Below, piece by piece: positions 1 through 9,300 of a stretch of DNA of 64,000 nt; the stretch's first letter is position 1; every line of letters starts with the position of its first letter. The DNA is from Salinispora pacifica CNR114. Lineage in GTDB: Bacteria; Actinomycetota; Actinomycetes; Mycobacteriales; Micromonosporaceae. The notes beneath the pieces were generated by a model that ran no database searches, was not told the origin of the DNA, and saw only the letters and a program-made list of their open reading frames with translations. The DNA lies in the NCBI RefSeq assembly GCF_000514775.1, contig NZ_AZWO01000001.1:62001-126000 (forward strand), in the 5' to 3' direction. Both the position numbers and the translations under genes were made by a program.

Positions 1-370
1 CGGCGACAGACCAGACCGGTTCCACGGCACCCACGTCGGCAGCTCGGGCCGACTGCATTCCCAGCGGCGCGACGACCATGGCACCGAGCGCGGCGGCGCC
101 CGCCACGGCGGCCCGCCGACGAACGCTGATCAGTGGGGCTCCCCGGCGCGCCAGCCGTTCGGCACAGACGGCACCGGTGACAGCGGCGTTCGCCGCAAAC
201 CAGGCGACCCAGGCGAGTTGTGCTGGCCACTGGTTGACGCTCGCGTCGGTGAAGGCGCCGGAGAAGCGCACGATGCCGAAGCCGAATGCGACGCCGAGCT
301 GCCCGGCTCCGGCCAGCAGACTTACCCCAAGCGCCGTGAGCAGTAGCTTGCTCAAGGTCCGAAACGCCAT
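1..370 (-). CDS. membrane protein, C-terminus cut by window edge
   Basis: Open frame on the minus strand with ATG at 370-368. It runs without a stop to the window edge, so the C-terminus is missing. About 123 residues are visible. The first 30 residues form a hydrophobic segment rich in Leu, Ala and Gly. A second hydrophobic stretch follows around residues 45-65 (WVAWFAANAAVTGAV), then a basic loop and a third segment around residues 85-100. This looks like a small integral membrane protein with alternating helices. The family is not recognised. A TAACCT hexamer 7 nt upstream of the ATG supports this start and a leaderless transcript. Confidence 0.55.
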   Translation of the reverse strand, partial: MAFRTLSKLLLTALGVSLLAGAGQLGVAFGFGIVRFSGAFTDASVNQWPAQLAWVAWFAANAAVTGAVCAERLARRGAPLISVRRRAAVAGAAALGAMVVAPLGMQSARAADVGAVEPVWSVA

Positions 371-377
371 GCCGGGC

Positions 378-383
378 AGGTTA
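378..383 (-). promoter_or_regulatory. -10 box TAACCT, leaderless start of the membrane protein
   Basis: On the minus strand TAACCT lies 7 nt before the ATG at 370. Transcription would therefore begin at or next to the start codon. No Shine-Dalgarno sequence is visible. The same arrangement recurs at other genes in this window. Confidence 0.4.
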
Positions 384-450
384 CGGTCCCGGCGCGGGCG
401 GGCGCCACTGGCACGCCGGGCCGGGTGCGGTAGCCCGCCCCGGCATTGGG

Positions 451-753
451 TTACTTGAGCTCGACCAGCCGGGCCAGGTAGGTCGTGTCGCCCGTGTTGG
501 TCAGCATGTGCACCGCTCCCGGATCCCGGTAGACGACGCCGCCGGTTGGCTCATCGGCGTCGATTCGGTCGCCGTCGATGGTCTGCACGACGTTCTTGGC
601 ACCCTGGATCGCCACCACCAGATACGGGTGGTCGTGCCGATGCAGCGGCTGCCGCTCACCGGGTGCCAGTCTGATGTGCCAGACCCGTACCCGGTCGTTC
701 TCGAAAACGATCTCCTGGCCCACCGGGCCCAGCTCAAGGTCGGTTGTGGTCAT
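451..753 (-). CDS. small cupin-domain protein
   Basis: This 100-residue protein is a single cupin barrel. The sequence HRHDHPYLVVAI near residues 40-50 is the metal-binding motif 1, and a later His (VHMLTNTG) fits motif 2. The upstream frame is open for 100 more codons, but the likely start is the ATG at 753, which overlaps the stop of the upstream monooxygenase gene as ATGA. The protein is therefore probably translated by coupling as the last gene of the ATPase-monooxygenase-cupin operon. Cupins of this size are often dioxygenases or ligand sensors. The substrate cannot be read from the sequence. A role next to the monooxygenase in handling the imported compound is an inference. Confidence 0.8.
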   Translation of the reverse strand: MTTTDLELGPVGQEIVFENDRVRVWHIRLAPGERQPLHRHDHPYLVVAIQGAKNVVQTIDGDRIDADEPTGGVVYRDPGAVHMLTNTGDTTYLARLVELK

Positions 754-1700
754 TGTGGTCCATCCAGTTGGGGGAGCACCTCGGCGGCGATGAGCTCCAG
801 GTGGTCGAGGTCGGCGAGGTCGATGAGGCGCAGGTGGACGCGGCTCGCTCCGATCGCGGCGAACTCGCCGATGCGATCGACGAGCCGCGCGGGCGAGCCC
901 ACGACCGGATCCTCCGGGGGCAGGGCGCTGGGTCGGTGCAGGGGAGCGGCACGGTGGCGTGCCTCGGCGTCGGTGCGGCCGACGGCCACCACAATCCCCG
1001 CCGAGAGCGTCAGTGGTTGCCGCCCGGACTCGGCCCGGCCAGTGGCATCGCATGCCTCCCCGACCCGCTCATACGCCGCCGCCGTCTGGGCGACGGAGGT
1101 GAACGGCATGTTGAACTCGTCGGCATACCGGGCAGCCAGGTCCGGGGTACGCTTCGCACCGCGACCGCCCACGATCACCGGTGGACCGGGGCGCTGGACC
1201 GGCTTCGGCAGTGCTGGCGCGTCAACGAGTTGGTAATGCTCTCCGGAGTAGCTGAACCCGGCTCCCGGAGGGGTACGCCACAGGCCGGTGACGATCTCCA
1301 GCTGCTCGGCCAGCCGGTCGAACCGTTCCCTGACGCCGGGGAAGGGAATCCCGTAGGCGGTGTGCTCCCGCTCGTACCAGCCGGCGCCGATACCCAGCTC
1401 GACCCGGCCACCGCTCATCTGGTCGACCTGCGCCACCATGACGGCCAGTGGGCCGGGTAGCCGGAAGGTGGCCGACGTGACCAGCGTGCCGAGCCGGATC
1501 CGGCTGGTCTCGCGGGCCAGCGCGGCCAGCGTCAGCCAGGCGTCCGTGGGACCGGGCAGCGCCGGGTCGTCGCCCATCGCCCGGTAGTGGTCGGCGCGGA
1601 GGAAGGCGTCGTAGCCGCAGTGCTCCGCGTGGCGGGCGAACCGGAGCTGGTCTTCGTAGCTGGCGCCACGGTGTGGTTCGGTGAATACCGAGACGCGCAT
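750..1700 (-). CDS. luciferase-like (LLM class) flavin/F420-dependent oxidoreductase
   Basis: The 316-residue protein has the TIM-barrel pattern of bacterial luciferase-like monooxygenases and F420-dependent reductases. It shows an N-terminal strand (MRVSVFTEP), the conserved RIRLGTLVTSATFR block near residue 67, and GRVELGIGAGWYEREH around residue 100, the hallmark of the family. A later GGRGAKRTPDLAARYADEFN segment matches the cofactor-binding region. The gene overlaps the upstream ATPase stop by one base (TGATG) and the downstream cupin by four. Linkage to a sulfonate/nitrile-type transporter suggests it oxidises the imported small molecule, for example by desulfonation as in SsuD. Whether it uses FMNH2 or F420 is not decided by the sequence. 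Confidence 0.85.
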   Translation of the reverse strand: MRVSVFTEPHRGASYEDQLRFARHAEHCGYDAFLRADHYRAMGDDPALPGPTDAWLTLAALARETSRIRLGTLVTSATFRLPGPLAVMVAQVDQMSGGRVELGIGAGWYEREHTAYGIPFPGVRERFDRLAEQLEIVTGLWRTPPGAGFSYSGEHYQLVDAPALPKPVQRPGPPVIVGGRGAKRTPDLAARYADEFNMPFTSVAQTAAAYERVGEACDATGRAESGRQPLTLSAGIVVAVGRTDAEARHRAAPLHRPSALPPEDPVVGSPARLVDRIGEFAAIGASRVHLRLIDLADLDHLELIAAEVLPQLDGPQ

Positions 1701-2476
1701 CAGGGCGCCTCCACCGATCCGGGTTCCTGCTCCGCGAGCAGCTCGTGCAGGTCGGCGCTGACCCGGGCGACATCGGCCAGATGTGCGTTGCGGCCAAGCG
1801 TGCGCGGGCGGGGGATGGAGACGTCAACGAGGTCGCGGATGCGGCCGGGGCGAGGGCTGAGCACGACCACCCGGTCAGCCAGCAGGACCGCTTCTTCGAT
1901 GGAGTGGGTGACGAAGACGACCGTCGCCGATGTCTCCATGTGCACCCGTTGTAGCTCGCCGGAGAGCTCCTCGCGGGTGAGCGCATCCAGGGCGGAGAAG
2001 GGCTCATCCATCAGCATCACCCGGGGCTCGCCGATCAGTGAGCGGCAGAGCGAGACCCGCTGTTGCATGCCGCCGGAGAGCTCGTGTGGCAGCCGCTTCT
2101 CGAACCCGGCGAGGCCGGTCAGCTCCAGCAGCTGCCGGGCCCGGTCGCGGTGTTGGGCCCGCTTCCAACCGAAGATCTCCACCGGGAGGAGGACGTTGTC
2201 GAGCACCGTGCGCCAGGGCAGTAGGGCCGGTCGCTGGAACAGCATCGCGACGTCCGGCCGGGGATGGGTGACCGGCGCGCCAGCGACGGTGGCTTCCCCG
2301 ACCGTAACCGGGAGTAGCCCGGCGATGAGTCGGAGCAGAGTGGATTTGCCGCAGCCGGAGCGGCCGAGTACGGCAACGAACTCGCCGTCGCCGATGTCAA
2401 GGTCGATGTCACGCAGGGCCTCGACCTGGCCGGAGCGGCCATTGAAGCTCCGGGATACCCCGGACAGCCGGATCAT
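1700..2476 (-). CDS. ABC transporter ATP-binding protein, SsuB/TauB type
   Basis: 258 residues with all the ABC motifs: Walker A GRSGCGKSTLL near residue 38, Q-loop LFQRPALLPWRT, signature LSGGMQQRVSLCRS, Walker B VMLMDEPFSALD and switch His in FVTHSIEEAVLLADRV. The long conserved stretch around the D-loop and 'THSIEEA' is typical of the nitrate/sulfonate/taurine subfamily. The ATG at 2476 is preceded by AGGAAGG at a suitable distance. It is transcribed divergently from its binding-protein and permease genes and heads the minus-strand operon with the LLM oxidoreductase and the cupin. Confidence 0.9.
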   Translation of the reverse strand: MIRLSGVSRSFNGRSGQVEALRDIDLDIGDGEFVAVLGRSGCGKSTLLRLIAGLLPVTVGEATVAGAPVTHPRPDVAMLFQRPALLPWRTVLDNVLLPVEIFGWKRAQHRDRARQLLELTGLAGFEKRLPHELSGGMQQRVSLCRSLIGEPRVMLMDEPFSALDALTREELSGELQRVHMETSATVVFVTHSIEEAVLLADRVVVLSPRPGRIRDLVDVSIPRPRTLGRNAHLADVARVSADLHELLAEQEPGSVEAP

Positions 2477-2736
2477 CCGCGGACCTTCCTGAGTTGACGG
2501 TCAGTGATCAAGCGACAGAGTACCGGTCGGGGGTGGCAATGATGCTGGCTGGGGTGGGATTAGTTGTGTCCGTTCCGCAACCCGATATGCCTGGTGGCGC
2601 GGCGGCGGTTTTCTCGTACGCTGTGCCCCCGAAGAGTCCCCTGACGATGGCGGCGCTGGCTTCATCCTTCGGGCCGCCGCCACCCGACTACCCTCCGGTG
2701 GCGCTCGGCCCCGGTCGGAAAGGACAAGGTGTACAG
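2477..2736. promoter_or_regulatory. divergent promoter region of the sulfonate-type ABC genes
   Basis: The 260 bp between the divergent ATPase and binding-protein genes holds no convincing gene. A TACGCT hexamer at 2617-2622 is a possible plus-strand -10. The open frame that runs into the binding-protein gene from 2494 lacks a start signal and begins well before the signal peptide. I see no thiamine or other riboswitch fold by eye. Confidence 0.4.
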
Positions 2737-3756
2737 ATGAGAAGGCTGACCCGTACGGTCGCCGCGGCTACGATGGCCGCTGCGCTGGCGACGGTTGGGG
2801 CGTGTAGCAGCGACTCGGAATCCACTGAGGGGGGTGACGACGCGCTGGAGAAGGTCACCTACCTCACTTCTTTCGGGAACTTCGGCCGGGACTCCTACGC
2901 CTGGGTGGCGCAGGAGAAGGGCTTCTTCCGCGACGCGGGTTTTGACGTCGAGATCAAGCCGGGACAGGGCACCGGGAGTACTATTCAGACGGTCTCCGCC
3001 GGCCAGGCAGACTTCGGGCCGGTCGACCTCACCGGTAGCCTGCTCCAGTTCGGCAACGGCGAGGCCAAGGACTTCGTTGTCGTCGCCGCGATCCAACAGC
3101 GCACTATGGCCGGCATCGCCACCGTCGAGGGTACGAACATCGCCACGCCGAAGGACCTCGAGGGCAAGAAGATCGCGGACTCCCCCACCTCGGTGGTCCG
3201 TAACCTCTTCCCCACGTACGCGGAGTTGGCCGGCGTGGACGCGAGCAAGGTGACCTGGGTCAACGGTCAGCCGCAGGACCTGATGGGCACCCTCGCCGCC
3301 GGCACGGTCGACGGCATCGGGCAGTTCGTCGTGGGCCAGCCAACCATCGAGGCGATCGCCAAGAAGAAGGCGTTCATGCTGCCGTACAGCGAGTACATGC
3401 AGGACCTCTACGGCAACGTGCTGATCACCTCCGCGAAGATCGCCGAAGAAAAGCCGGAGATGGTCAAGCGGTTCAGCGAGGCCCTGTTGAAGGGCTTGGA
3501 GTACGCGTTGGAGAACCCGAAGGAGTCGGCCGAGCTGCTGAAGAAGAACGTGGACTCGACGAACGTCGAGTCCGCCCAGGCGGAGCTCGAGCTGATGGCC
3601 GGCTACGTTCGGTCCAGCAACAGTGGTGCGACGCTGGGCACGCTGGACAGTGCCCGGGTAGCGAAGAGCATCGCCATCCTGCGTGGTGCGGGACAGCTCA
3701 CGCAGGAGCTCGAGCCGGACCAGGTCATCGACTTCAGCCTCACCCCGAAGGCCTGA
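2737..3756 (+). CDS. ABC transporter substrate-binding lipoprotein, NMT1/SsuA-like
   Basis: 339 residues starting at the ATG at 2737, which directly begins a lipoprotein signal peptide (MRRLTRTVAAATMAAALAT) ending in the lipobox VGAC. Upstream frame extension is rejected because it would bury the signal. The mature part has the family features of NMT1/THI5 and alkanesulfonate-binding proteins: an early YLTSFGNFGRDSYAWVAQEKG segment, then GTGSTIQTVSAGQADFG, and two alpha/beta lobes. The ligand is likely a small organic anion such as a sulfonate, or a pyrimidine or nitrile. It partners with the permease downstream and the divergent ATPase. A strong hairpin separates it from the permease, which may raise binding-protein mRNA relative to permease mRNA. 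Confidence 0.88.
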   Translation: MRRLTRTVAAATMAAALATVGACSSDSESTEGGDDALEKVTYLTSFGNFGRDSYAWVAQEKGFFRDAGFDVEIKPGQGTGSTIQTVSAGQADFGPVDLTGSLLQFGNGEAKDFVVVAAIQQRTMAGIATVEGTNIATPKDLEGKKIADSPTSVVRNLFPTYAELAGVDASKVTWVNGQPQDLMGTLAAGTVDGIGQFVVGQPTIEAIAKKKAFMLPYSEYMQDLYGNVLITSAKIAEEKPEMVKRFSEALLKGLEYALENPKESAELLKKNVDSTNVESAQAELELMAGYVRSSNSGATLGTLDSARVAKSIAILRGAGQLTQELEPDQVIDFSLTPKA

Positions 3757-3768
3757 TCGACCACCATT

Positions 3769-3803
3769 CGGGGGTGTGGACCGGGACCCGGTCCACACCC
3801 CCG
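3769..3803 (+). terminator. intercistronic hairpin between binding protein and permease
   Basis: A perfect 17-bp inverted repeat with a one-base centre: the left arm reads CGGGGGTGTGGACCGGG and the right arm is its exact complement. There is no U-tract. The position, 12 bp after the binding-protein stop and 38 bp before the permease start, suits a partial terminator or 3'-end mRNA stabiliser. Confidence 0.7.
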
Positions 3804-3841
3804 CCGTGTGCCGGCCCGCAGCCGGCAGGAAGGAGGAGGCG

Positions 3842-4687
3842 GTGACCGAGACCCGGACCCGTATTGAGGGACCGTCGGCGGGGGTGGGGAACCCGTCCGC
3901 GCCGGCCCGCCGACGGCGTGCGATTCCGGTCGGGGCCGCCGGGCTTCCGTTCCTCGGACTGGTGATCGCACTGGCCTGTTGGTGGCTGGTCACCACCGGG
4001 TTCGGCCTGGTGCACCCGGCTGCCCTGCCGTCACCGCAGGCCGTCGGGGCCTCGATGGCCGATCGGAGCGGTGTGCTCCTACCCGCGCTCGGGATCACCA
4101 CCCTGATGACGGTGGTGGGTTTCCTGCTCTCGGCGGCCGCCGGGGTGCTGATCGGAATTGCCCTGGCCGCGTCTCGACACCTGGAGCGGATGTTCGCACC
4201 GCTGCTCGTCGCCGTCAACGCGGTACCGAAGATCGCGCTTGGCCCGCTACTCGTGGTGTCTTTCGGCTGGGGTGCGAAGCCGGTCCTGACGATGGTGTTC
4301 CTGCTCTGCTTCTTCCCGATCGTGCTCTCCACCTCGACTGGTCTGACGACCACCCCGGCGGACCTCGCCGAACTGGCGCGGTCGCTGCACGCCTCCTGGT
4401 GGCAGTCGTTCCGGAAGGTGCGCCTCCCGGCCGCGCTACCGCAGGTCTTCGTCGGCCTCAAGGTGGCGATGCCGCTGGCGGCCATCGGGGCGGTGATCGG
4501 GGAGTTCTACTCGGACCAGCCGGGCCTGGGCTACCAGATCCTGCAGTACAACGGAATCGGGGAGACCGCGACGGCCTGGGCGGCGATCGTGTTGATCGCC
4601 GCGATGAGCATCGGGCTCTACTCCCTGCTCTACCTCGTCGAACGCCTCGCCCTGCCCTGGGTTCGCGCGACCACGTCGGCTCGGTGA
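3842..4687 (+). CDS. ABC transporter permease, SsuC/TauC type
   Basis: 281 residues from the GTG at 3842, which follows a strong AGGAAGGAGG ribosome-binding site. About six hydrophobic helices are visible, beginning with AGLPFLGLVIALACWWLV. The cytoplasmic EAA loop is present as ARSLHASWWQSFRKVRLPAALPQVFVG split over residues 175-205, with the conserved G. Members of this family form the membrane channel for aliphatic sulfonates, taurine, nitrate or thiamine precursors. It completes the transporter with the preceding lipoprotein and the divergent ATPase. Specificity is inferred only from family and from the linked LLM oxidoreductase. Confidence 0.88.
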   Translation: MTETRTRIEGPSAGVGNPSAPARRRRAIPVGAAGLPFLGLVIALACWWLVTTGFGLVHPAALPSPQAVGASMADRSGVLLPALGITTLMTVVGFLLSAAAGVLIGIALAASRHLERMFAPLLVAVNAVPKIALGPLLVVSFGWGAKPVLTMVFLLCFFPIVLSTSTGLTTTPADLAELARSLHASWWQSFRKVRLPAALPQVFVGLKVAMPLAAIGAVIGEFYSDQPGLGYQILQYNGIGETATAWAAIVLIAAMSIGLYSLLYLVERLALPWVRATTSAR

Positions 4688-4692
4688 CCCAG

Positions 4693-4736
4693 CCGGTGTG
4701 GACCGGCCCGGCCCGGCCCAGCCCGGTCCACACCGG
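4693..4736. terminator. bidirectional terminator hairpin after the permease
   Basis: Arms CCGGTGTGGACCGG (4693-4706) and CCGGTCCACACCGG (4723-4736) pair perfectly over 14 bp around a 16-nt C/G-rich loop. It lies between convergent genes (permease stop 4687, lipoprotein stop 4751). The arm shares the core GTGTGGACCGG with the hairpin at 3769-3803. Confidence 0.7.
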
Positions 4737-4750
4737 GCCGGGCCGGGGTG

Positions 4751-5929
4751 TCACCCGGCCAGATGCCAGCGGCCGTTGCGCACGACCAGTGTGGTCAGTG
4801 CCTGCGGCATGAGGCCGGAGTGGTTGTCCGGAGTCAGTCGGATCGGACCCGACAGACCATCCAGCTGGGTGGTCTCCAGCACGTCCCGGATGCCCTCCCG
4901 GTCGGGCTCCCCACCGATGTTGCCGGACCGCACCGCGGCATCGGTGATGAGCTGGAGGGCATCGGCGGCGAACGAGGAGGAGCCGTGGTATCCACCGAAG
5001 CGGGCGGTGTAGTCCTGGAACCACTGTCGCCGGGCCGCCTTCGCCGGGGTGGTGGCGATCACGTCGTCGATCACCATGGTCTGGGTGAAGACCATCGTGG
5101 CGTCCTCCGCGGCCTGGGCCGTCGGGCCGAGGAAGAGTTCGCCCGCGGCCGAGGCATCGAAGTAGAGCGCGCCCTCGAAGCCGGCCTTTCGCGCGGCGAC
5201 GACGGCGAGGTCAGCCTGTTCGGCGCGGGTCCAGAGCACCAGTGCCCTGGGTCGTACCCCAGCCAGCGCGGTGATCTGGCTGGAGACATCGGTGTCGGTG
5301 GCGCGGACGGTCTGGACACCCCAGACCTTGATGTCGGCCTTGTCCAGCGCGGCCTCGAGGGCGGTGAGCCCCTCTTCGCCGTAGGCGTCGTCGCTGCGCA
5401 GTACCCCCACCTCATTGATCTTGTTGCGGCGAAGCTCGACAGCGAGGGCTTCGGCGCTGTCAGGGGCGCTCGGAGCCAGCTTGAACACGTACCGGCGCTC
5501 CGTTGCCGGGCTGGTGATGGCCTCGGCGGCGGCCAGCGCCACCGTCGGCATCTGCTGCCCGTTGACGGTCTCCACCGCGTCCATCGCGCATTCGTTGCAA
5601 CCGCCCATGACGATCGCGCTGACCTGGGGGTCGGCGCTGAAGTCGGTGACGTTGCGGAGGGACTCGCTCGCCTCGGAGCGGTTGTCCCTGACCCGGAGCT
5701 CGATCTGCCGTCCGTTGAGCGCGCCGGATGCGTTGAGCTGTTCGGCTTTGAGCTCGAGCGCCCGTTGGTAGGTCTTGCCCAGTGGTGCGCCGGGCCCGGA
5801 CAATTCGAGGTCGGCGGCGATGATGATCGGGCTGGTATCTTGCTCCTCCGTGCCGAGCTGGCAGGCGGTGAGCGTGGCGGCCAGGACGGCCGAGGTGAGT
5901 GCCGCGGTTGCGGAGCGGATGGGGCTCAA
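4751..5929 (-). CDS. orphan branched-chain-amino-acid-type binding lipoprotein (Peripla_BP_6)
   Basis: 392 residues. The start codon is TTG at 5929, placed 6 nt after GGAGG; no better ATG lies upstream in frame. The signal peptide ends in the lipobox LTAC at about residue 23. The mature protein has the LivJ-like fold: IIIAADLELSGPGAPLGKTY near residue 35, a hinge region IVMGGCNECAMDAVETVNGQ and an AYGEEGLTALEAAL segment in lobe 2. No permease or ATPase gene is adjacent. It is divergent from the conservon sensor kinase, so it could supply a ligand-sensing function there, but that is speculation. It may instead act with permease genes elsewhere on the chromosome. Confidence 0.82.
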   Translation of the reverse strand: MSPIRSATAALTSAVLAATLTACQLGTEEQDTSPIIIAADLELSGPGAPLGKTYQRALELKAEQLNASGALNGRQIELRVRDNRSEASESLRNVTDFSADPQVSAIVMGGCNECAMDAVETVNGQQMPTVALAAAEAITSPATERRYVFKLAPSAPDSAEALAVELRRNKINEVGVLRSDDAYGEEGLTALEAALDKADIKVWGVQTVRATDTDVSSQITALAGVRPRALVLWTRAEQADLAVVAARKAGFEGALYFDASAAGELFLGPTAQAAEDATMVFTQTMVIDDVIATTPAKAARRQWFQDYTARFGGYHGSSSFAADALQLITDAAVRSGNIGGEPDREGIRDVLETTQLDGLSGPIRLTPDNHSGLMPQALTTLVVRNGRWHLAG

Positions 5930-6361
5930 CGTTGTCCTCCAGGTACGGCACGGGAGCCAGCGGATCGTCCGTTATCGTTGGGAGTCGATCACTTCCCGTA
6001 CGGTGTGCGCGCAGCCTGGAGAACCTTGCCAATGTCGGGCCCCCGTGGTCAAGCGGGCCGGGCGGAGGCGTTTCGGGACGAAAATCTCACATGCTGGGGT
6101 CACGTAAAGTTTGCGCCTGATTCCAAACCGTATTGGTGCAGCAATGTACGTCTACATTGCCTGTTCAGGGCGGTGTTGAATTGGTAGCATCTGTGGACTG
6201 TCGCATCGGCTGGCCGTCATCTGGCCCTTTCACCTCCAGCTCGACTTCCCAAAACTCGTCTCGTCTGATGAAATCGCGGCCGTGCCGCGCATGGTTTCTC
6301 TTCTGCTGGACCAGACATGGGTCGGCGGTTCAGGCGTGGGTGAAATGACGGAGGCGATGTC
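5930..6361. promoter_or_regulatory. 432-bp divergent intergenic region upstream of cvnA
   Basis: No supported gene. The stretch is distinctly less GC-rich than its neighbours between about 6050 and 6330, as expected of a promoter region. A TAGCAT hexamer at 6185-6190 could be a -10 for cvnA, giving a leader of about 165 nt; I cannot assign a good -35. Short open frames here lack ribosome-binding sites and look spurious. Confidence 0.35.
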
Positions 6362-9300
6362 GTGAGCACCGGACCGACGACCCTGTCCGCAAGGAGCGGC
6401 ATTCCGCAGCCGAAGCGGCGCCGGCTGCCTCAGCTCCACAATGCGCGAATCCGCTCGAAGCTGGCGCTGATCCTGGTCGTGCCGGTCGCCGCAGTCATCG
6501 CGCTGGCAACTGTTCGTCTGATCACAGTCGGCGAGGGTGCGTACGACGCCACGCGGGCCAAAGCGCTCACCGAACTCTCCATCGACATCTCGGCCCTTAC
6601 CCAGGACCTGCATACCGAACGAATGGCGGCTGCGGTCTATATCGCATCGACGGGAGAGGCGGAAGCAGCCGCCGACGCCTACAACCTGCAGGTGCGCCGT
6701 ACCGACGAGCGGGTACGGGCATACCGGGAGGAGCGCGAGCTCTTCGACGAGCTGCCCGCCGCTGTCAGCGACCGGGTGGCGGCTATCGACGGACACCTTG
6801 AGACGCTGGACGCGATTCGACAGCAGGTGCGGGAACGTAAGCAGATGGCGGTCGCCGAGTCGGCGTTGCGCTACGGCGTCATCCTGACCGACCTGGTGGC
6901 GTACGGCGACGGCCTTGCCCAGCTCCCCGGCGACGAGCGGCTGGCAGAGGCCCGGCGGGCGGTCGCGGCCTTCGCCCGGGCCAAGGCAGCAGTCGCCGAG
7001 GAAGAGTCCGTCGCCTACACCGCGTTGAGCGCCGGTGGCTTCGACGAGGAGCAGTACTCCTCCTTCGTGGCGACGTTGACCAGCCAGCAGGATGCGCTAC
7101 TCCGCTTCGCCCTCGCGGCGGAGCCGCAGCAACGCTCGTTCGTGGAGAACACCATCTCGGGCGACGCGGTCACGCTGTCGGACACCGTCGCCGTGGACAT
7201 CGGCCGCTCGGTCGGGCAGCAGTCCCTGGTGGGCGCGGAGGAGGCCAGCGCCGCCGTCGGTGCCGTCCACGACCTCATGCGGTGGACCGAGGCCCGGCTC
7301 CAGGCGGAGCTGCTCGCCGACACCGAGCAGGACCGTTCGGACGTCCTCCGGCAGGCTGTCATCGAATTGCTACTGGTCCTGCTGACCCTGATCATCGCCA
7401 TCACCCTCGCCGTGGTGCTGGCCCGTTCGCTGAACCACTCGCTGCACCGGCTGCGGGAGGGCGCCTTGGCCGTGGCCAACCACGATCTGCCGGAAGCGGT
7501 GCGTCGCCTGCAGAGCATGGAGGCGGTTGACGAGGGCGGGGTTGACGAGATCGTCCGGGGGATCCGGGATCCGATCCGGCTCACCAACCAGGACGAGGTC
7601 GGTCAGGTCGCCGTCGCTTTCAACGTGGTGCACCGGGAGGCGGTCCGGGTGGCGGCGGAGCAGGCCGCACTGCGGACCAGCGTCTCAGCGATGTTCCTCA
7701 ACCTGGCCCGGCGGAGTCAGACGCTGGTTGACCGCATGATCGGGGAACTGGACGCGATCGAGCGTGGTGAGGAGGACCCGAAGCGGCTGGCCCAGCTCTT
7801 CGAACTGGACCACCTGGCCACCCGAATGCGCCGCAACGACGAGAACCTGCTGGTCCTCGCCGGAGCCGACTCGACCGCACCTCGGCGGGAGGACGCTCTC
7901 CTGGTGGACGTGCTGCGGGCGGCACAGTCCGAGGTCGAGCTCTACAACCGGATCGAGTTCGGCACCGTTGACACGGACGTGTCGGTGGCCGCCCACGTGG
8001 TTAACGACGCGGTCCGGCTCGTCGCCGAACTGCTCGACAACGCCACCCGCTTCTCGCCGCCGAACACCACCGTGGTCGCTGACGGGCGGCGGATCCGCGA
8101 CTACGTGCTCATCCAGGTCGAGGACCGTGGTCTCGGCCTCTCCGACGAGCAGCTCGACTCGCTCAACCAGCGGCTGGCGGAGCCGCAGGGCGTCGATGTC
8201 ACGGCGTTCCGGCTGATGGGCCTGGCCGTGGTGGGGCGGCTCGCTGAGCGGCACAGCATTCGGGTCGAGCTGCGCCGCAACGTCGAGGGGGGCATCGTCG
8301 CGCAGGTGACCCTGCCGACGGCCGCGGTTGTGCTGCCCGTTGGGCGGGGGCCAGCCCAGCTCGCCCCACCTCGTCAGCCGCTGGCGGTGGAGCAGGGCCC
8401 GTCCACCCCGGTCGGCTTCGGTGAACCGGTGGCGGTCGCCGGGAGCGGCACCACCCTGCCGGAGCAGCGGCAGCCCGAGCCGGCTCCGTGGCCGGCGCCG
8501 GTGGTCGCCGGGGGCGGCACCATCCTGCCGGAGCAGCGGCAGCCCGAGCCGGCTCCGTGGCCGGCGCCGGTGGTCGCCGGCGTGGTGCCGGACCAAACCG
8601 TCGGGGTGACCGGGACCGAGCCCAGCCTCAGCGTCGCCGGAGGGCTGGGTGCAGCGCCCACCGCGTCGCACCCACTGCCCCAACGGAAACCCTCGGGTGA
8701 GTCGTCGGTTGCGACTGCGGCCTTCCCTACCGTGGCCGCTACCCCACCATCGCCAGTCGTCCCGCCGCCCGCAGGTTCGCTCGGCACCGACAGCACGCTG
8801 ACCGGTGGGCTCGGCGCGAATCTGGCCGCCACCGCTTCGATCGATGCGGCGCCCTTGTCCGCGCCGCCGGCGGAGGCGCCGGCGGAGGCGCCGATCTTCC
8901 GGGAGATGGAGGCGGTCTGGTTCCGGACGCACGGCAACGACGCAACCGCCATCTTCACCCGGCCGGATTTCGACAAGGCGGCCCCGGACCCGTCTGGGGC
9001 GGCGAGTTCTCCGGTTGAGCCGCAGCTACCCACCCGGGTGCCCGGAATGACGACGGCTCCGCTCCCCACCACCCCGGTGCCGTCGTATGCTCCCGCTCCC
9101 GCTCCCGCCGGGCCGCCACCCGCCACCCCGGTGCCGTCGTACTCCGCCGCTTCCGTCGGGCCGCCACCCGTCGGGCCGCCACCCGTCGGGCCGCCACCCG
9201 TCGGGCCGCCACCCGCAGGGCCGCCACCCGCAGGGCCGCCACCCGCCGCTCCTGCCTCCGCCGTGCCGCCGGCCAGCGCGCCGCCGGCGTCGCCGCCGAG

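Noticed and set aside
2662..4485. A 607-codon antisense frame over the binding-protein and permease genes
   Set aside because: No domain pattern, and composition is that of a shadow frame; the plus-strand genes have signal peptide, motifs and ribosome-binding sites.
6133..6348. A 71-codon open frame in the gap before cvnA
   Set aside because: No ribosome-binding site, and a Ser/Trp/Cys-rich composition unlike neighbouring genes.
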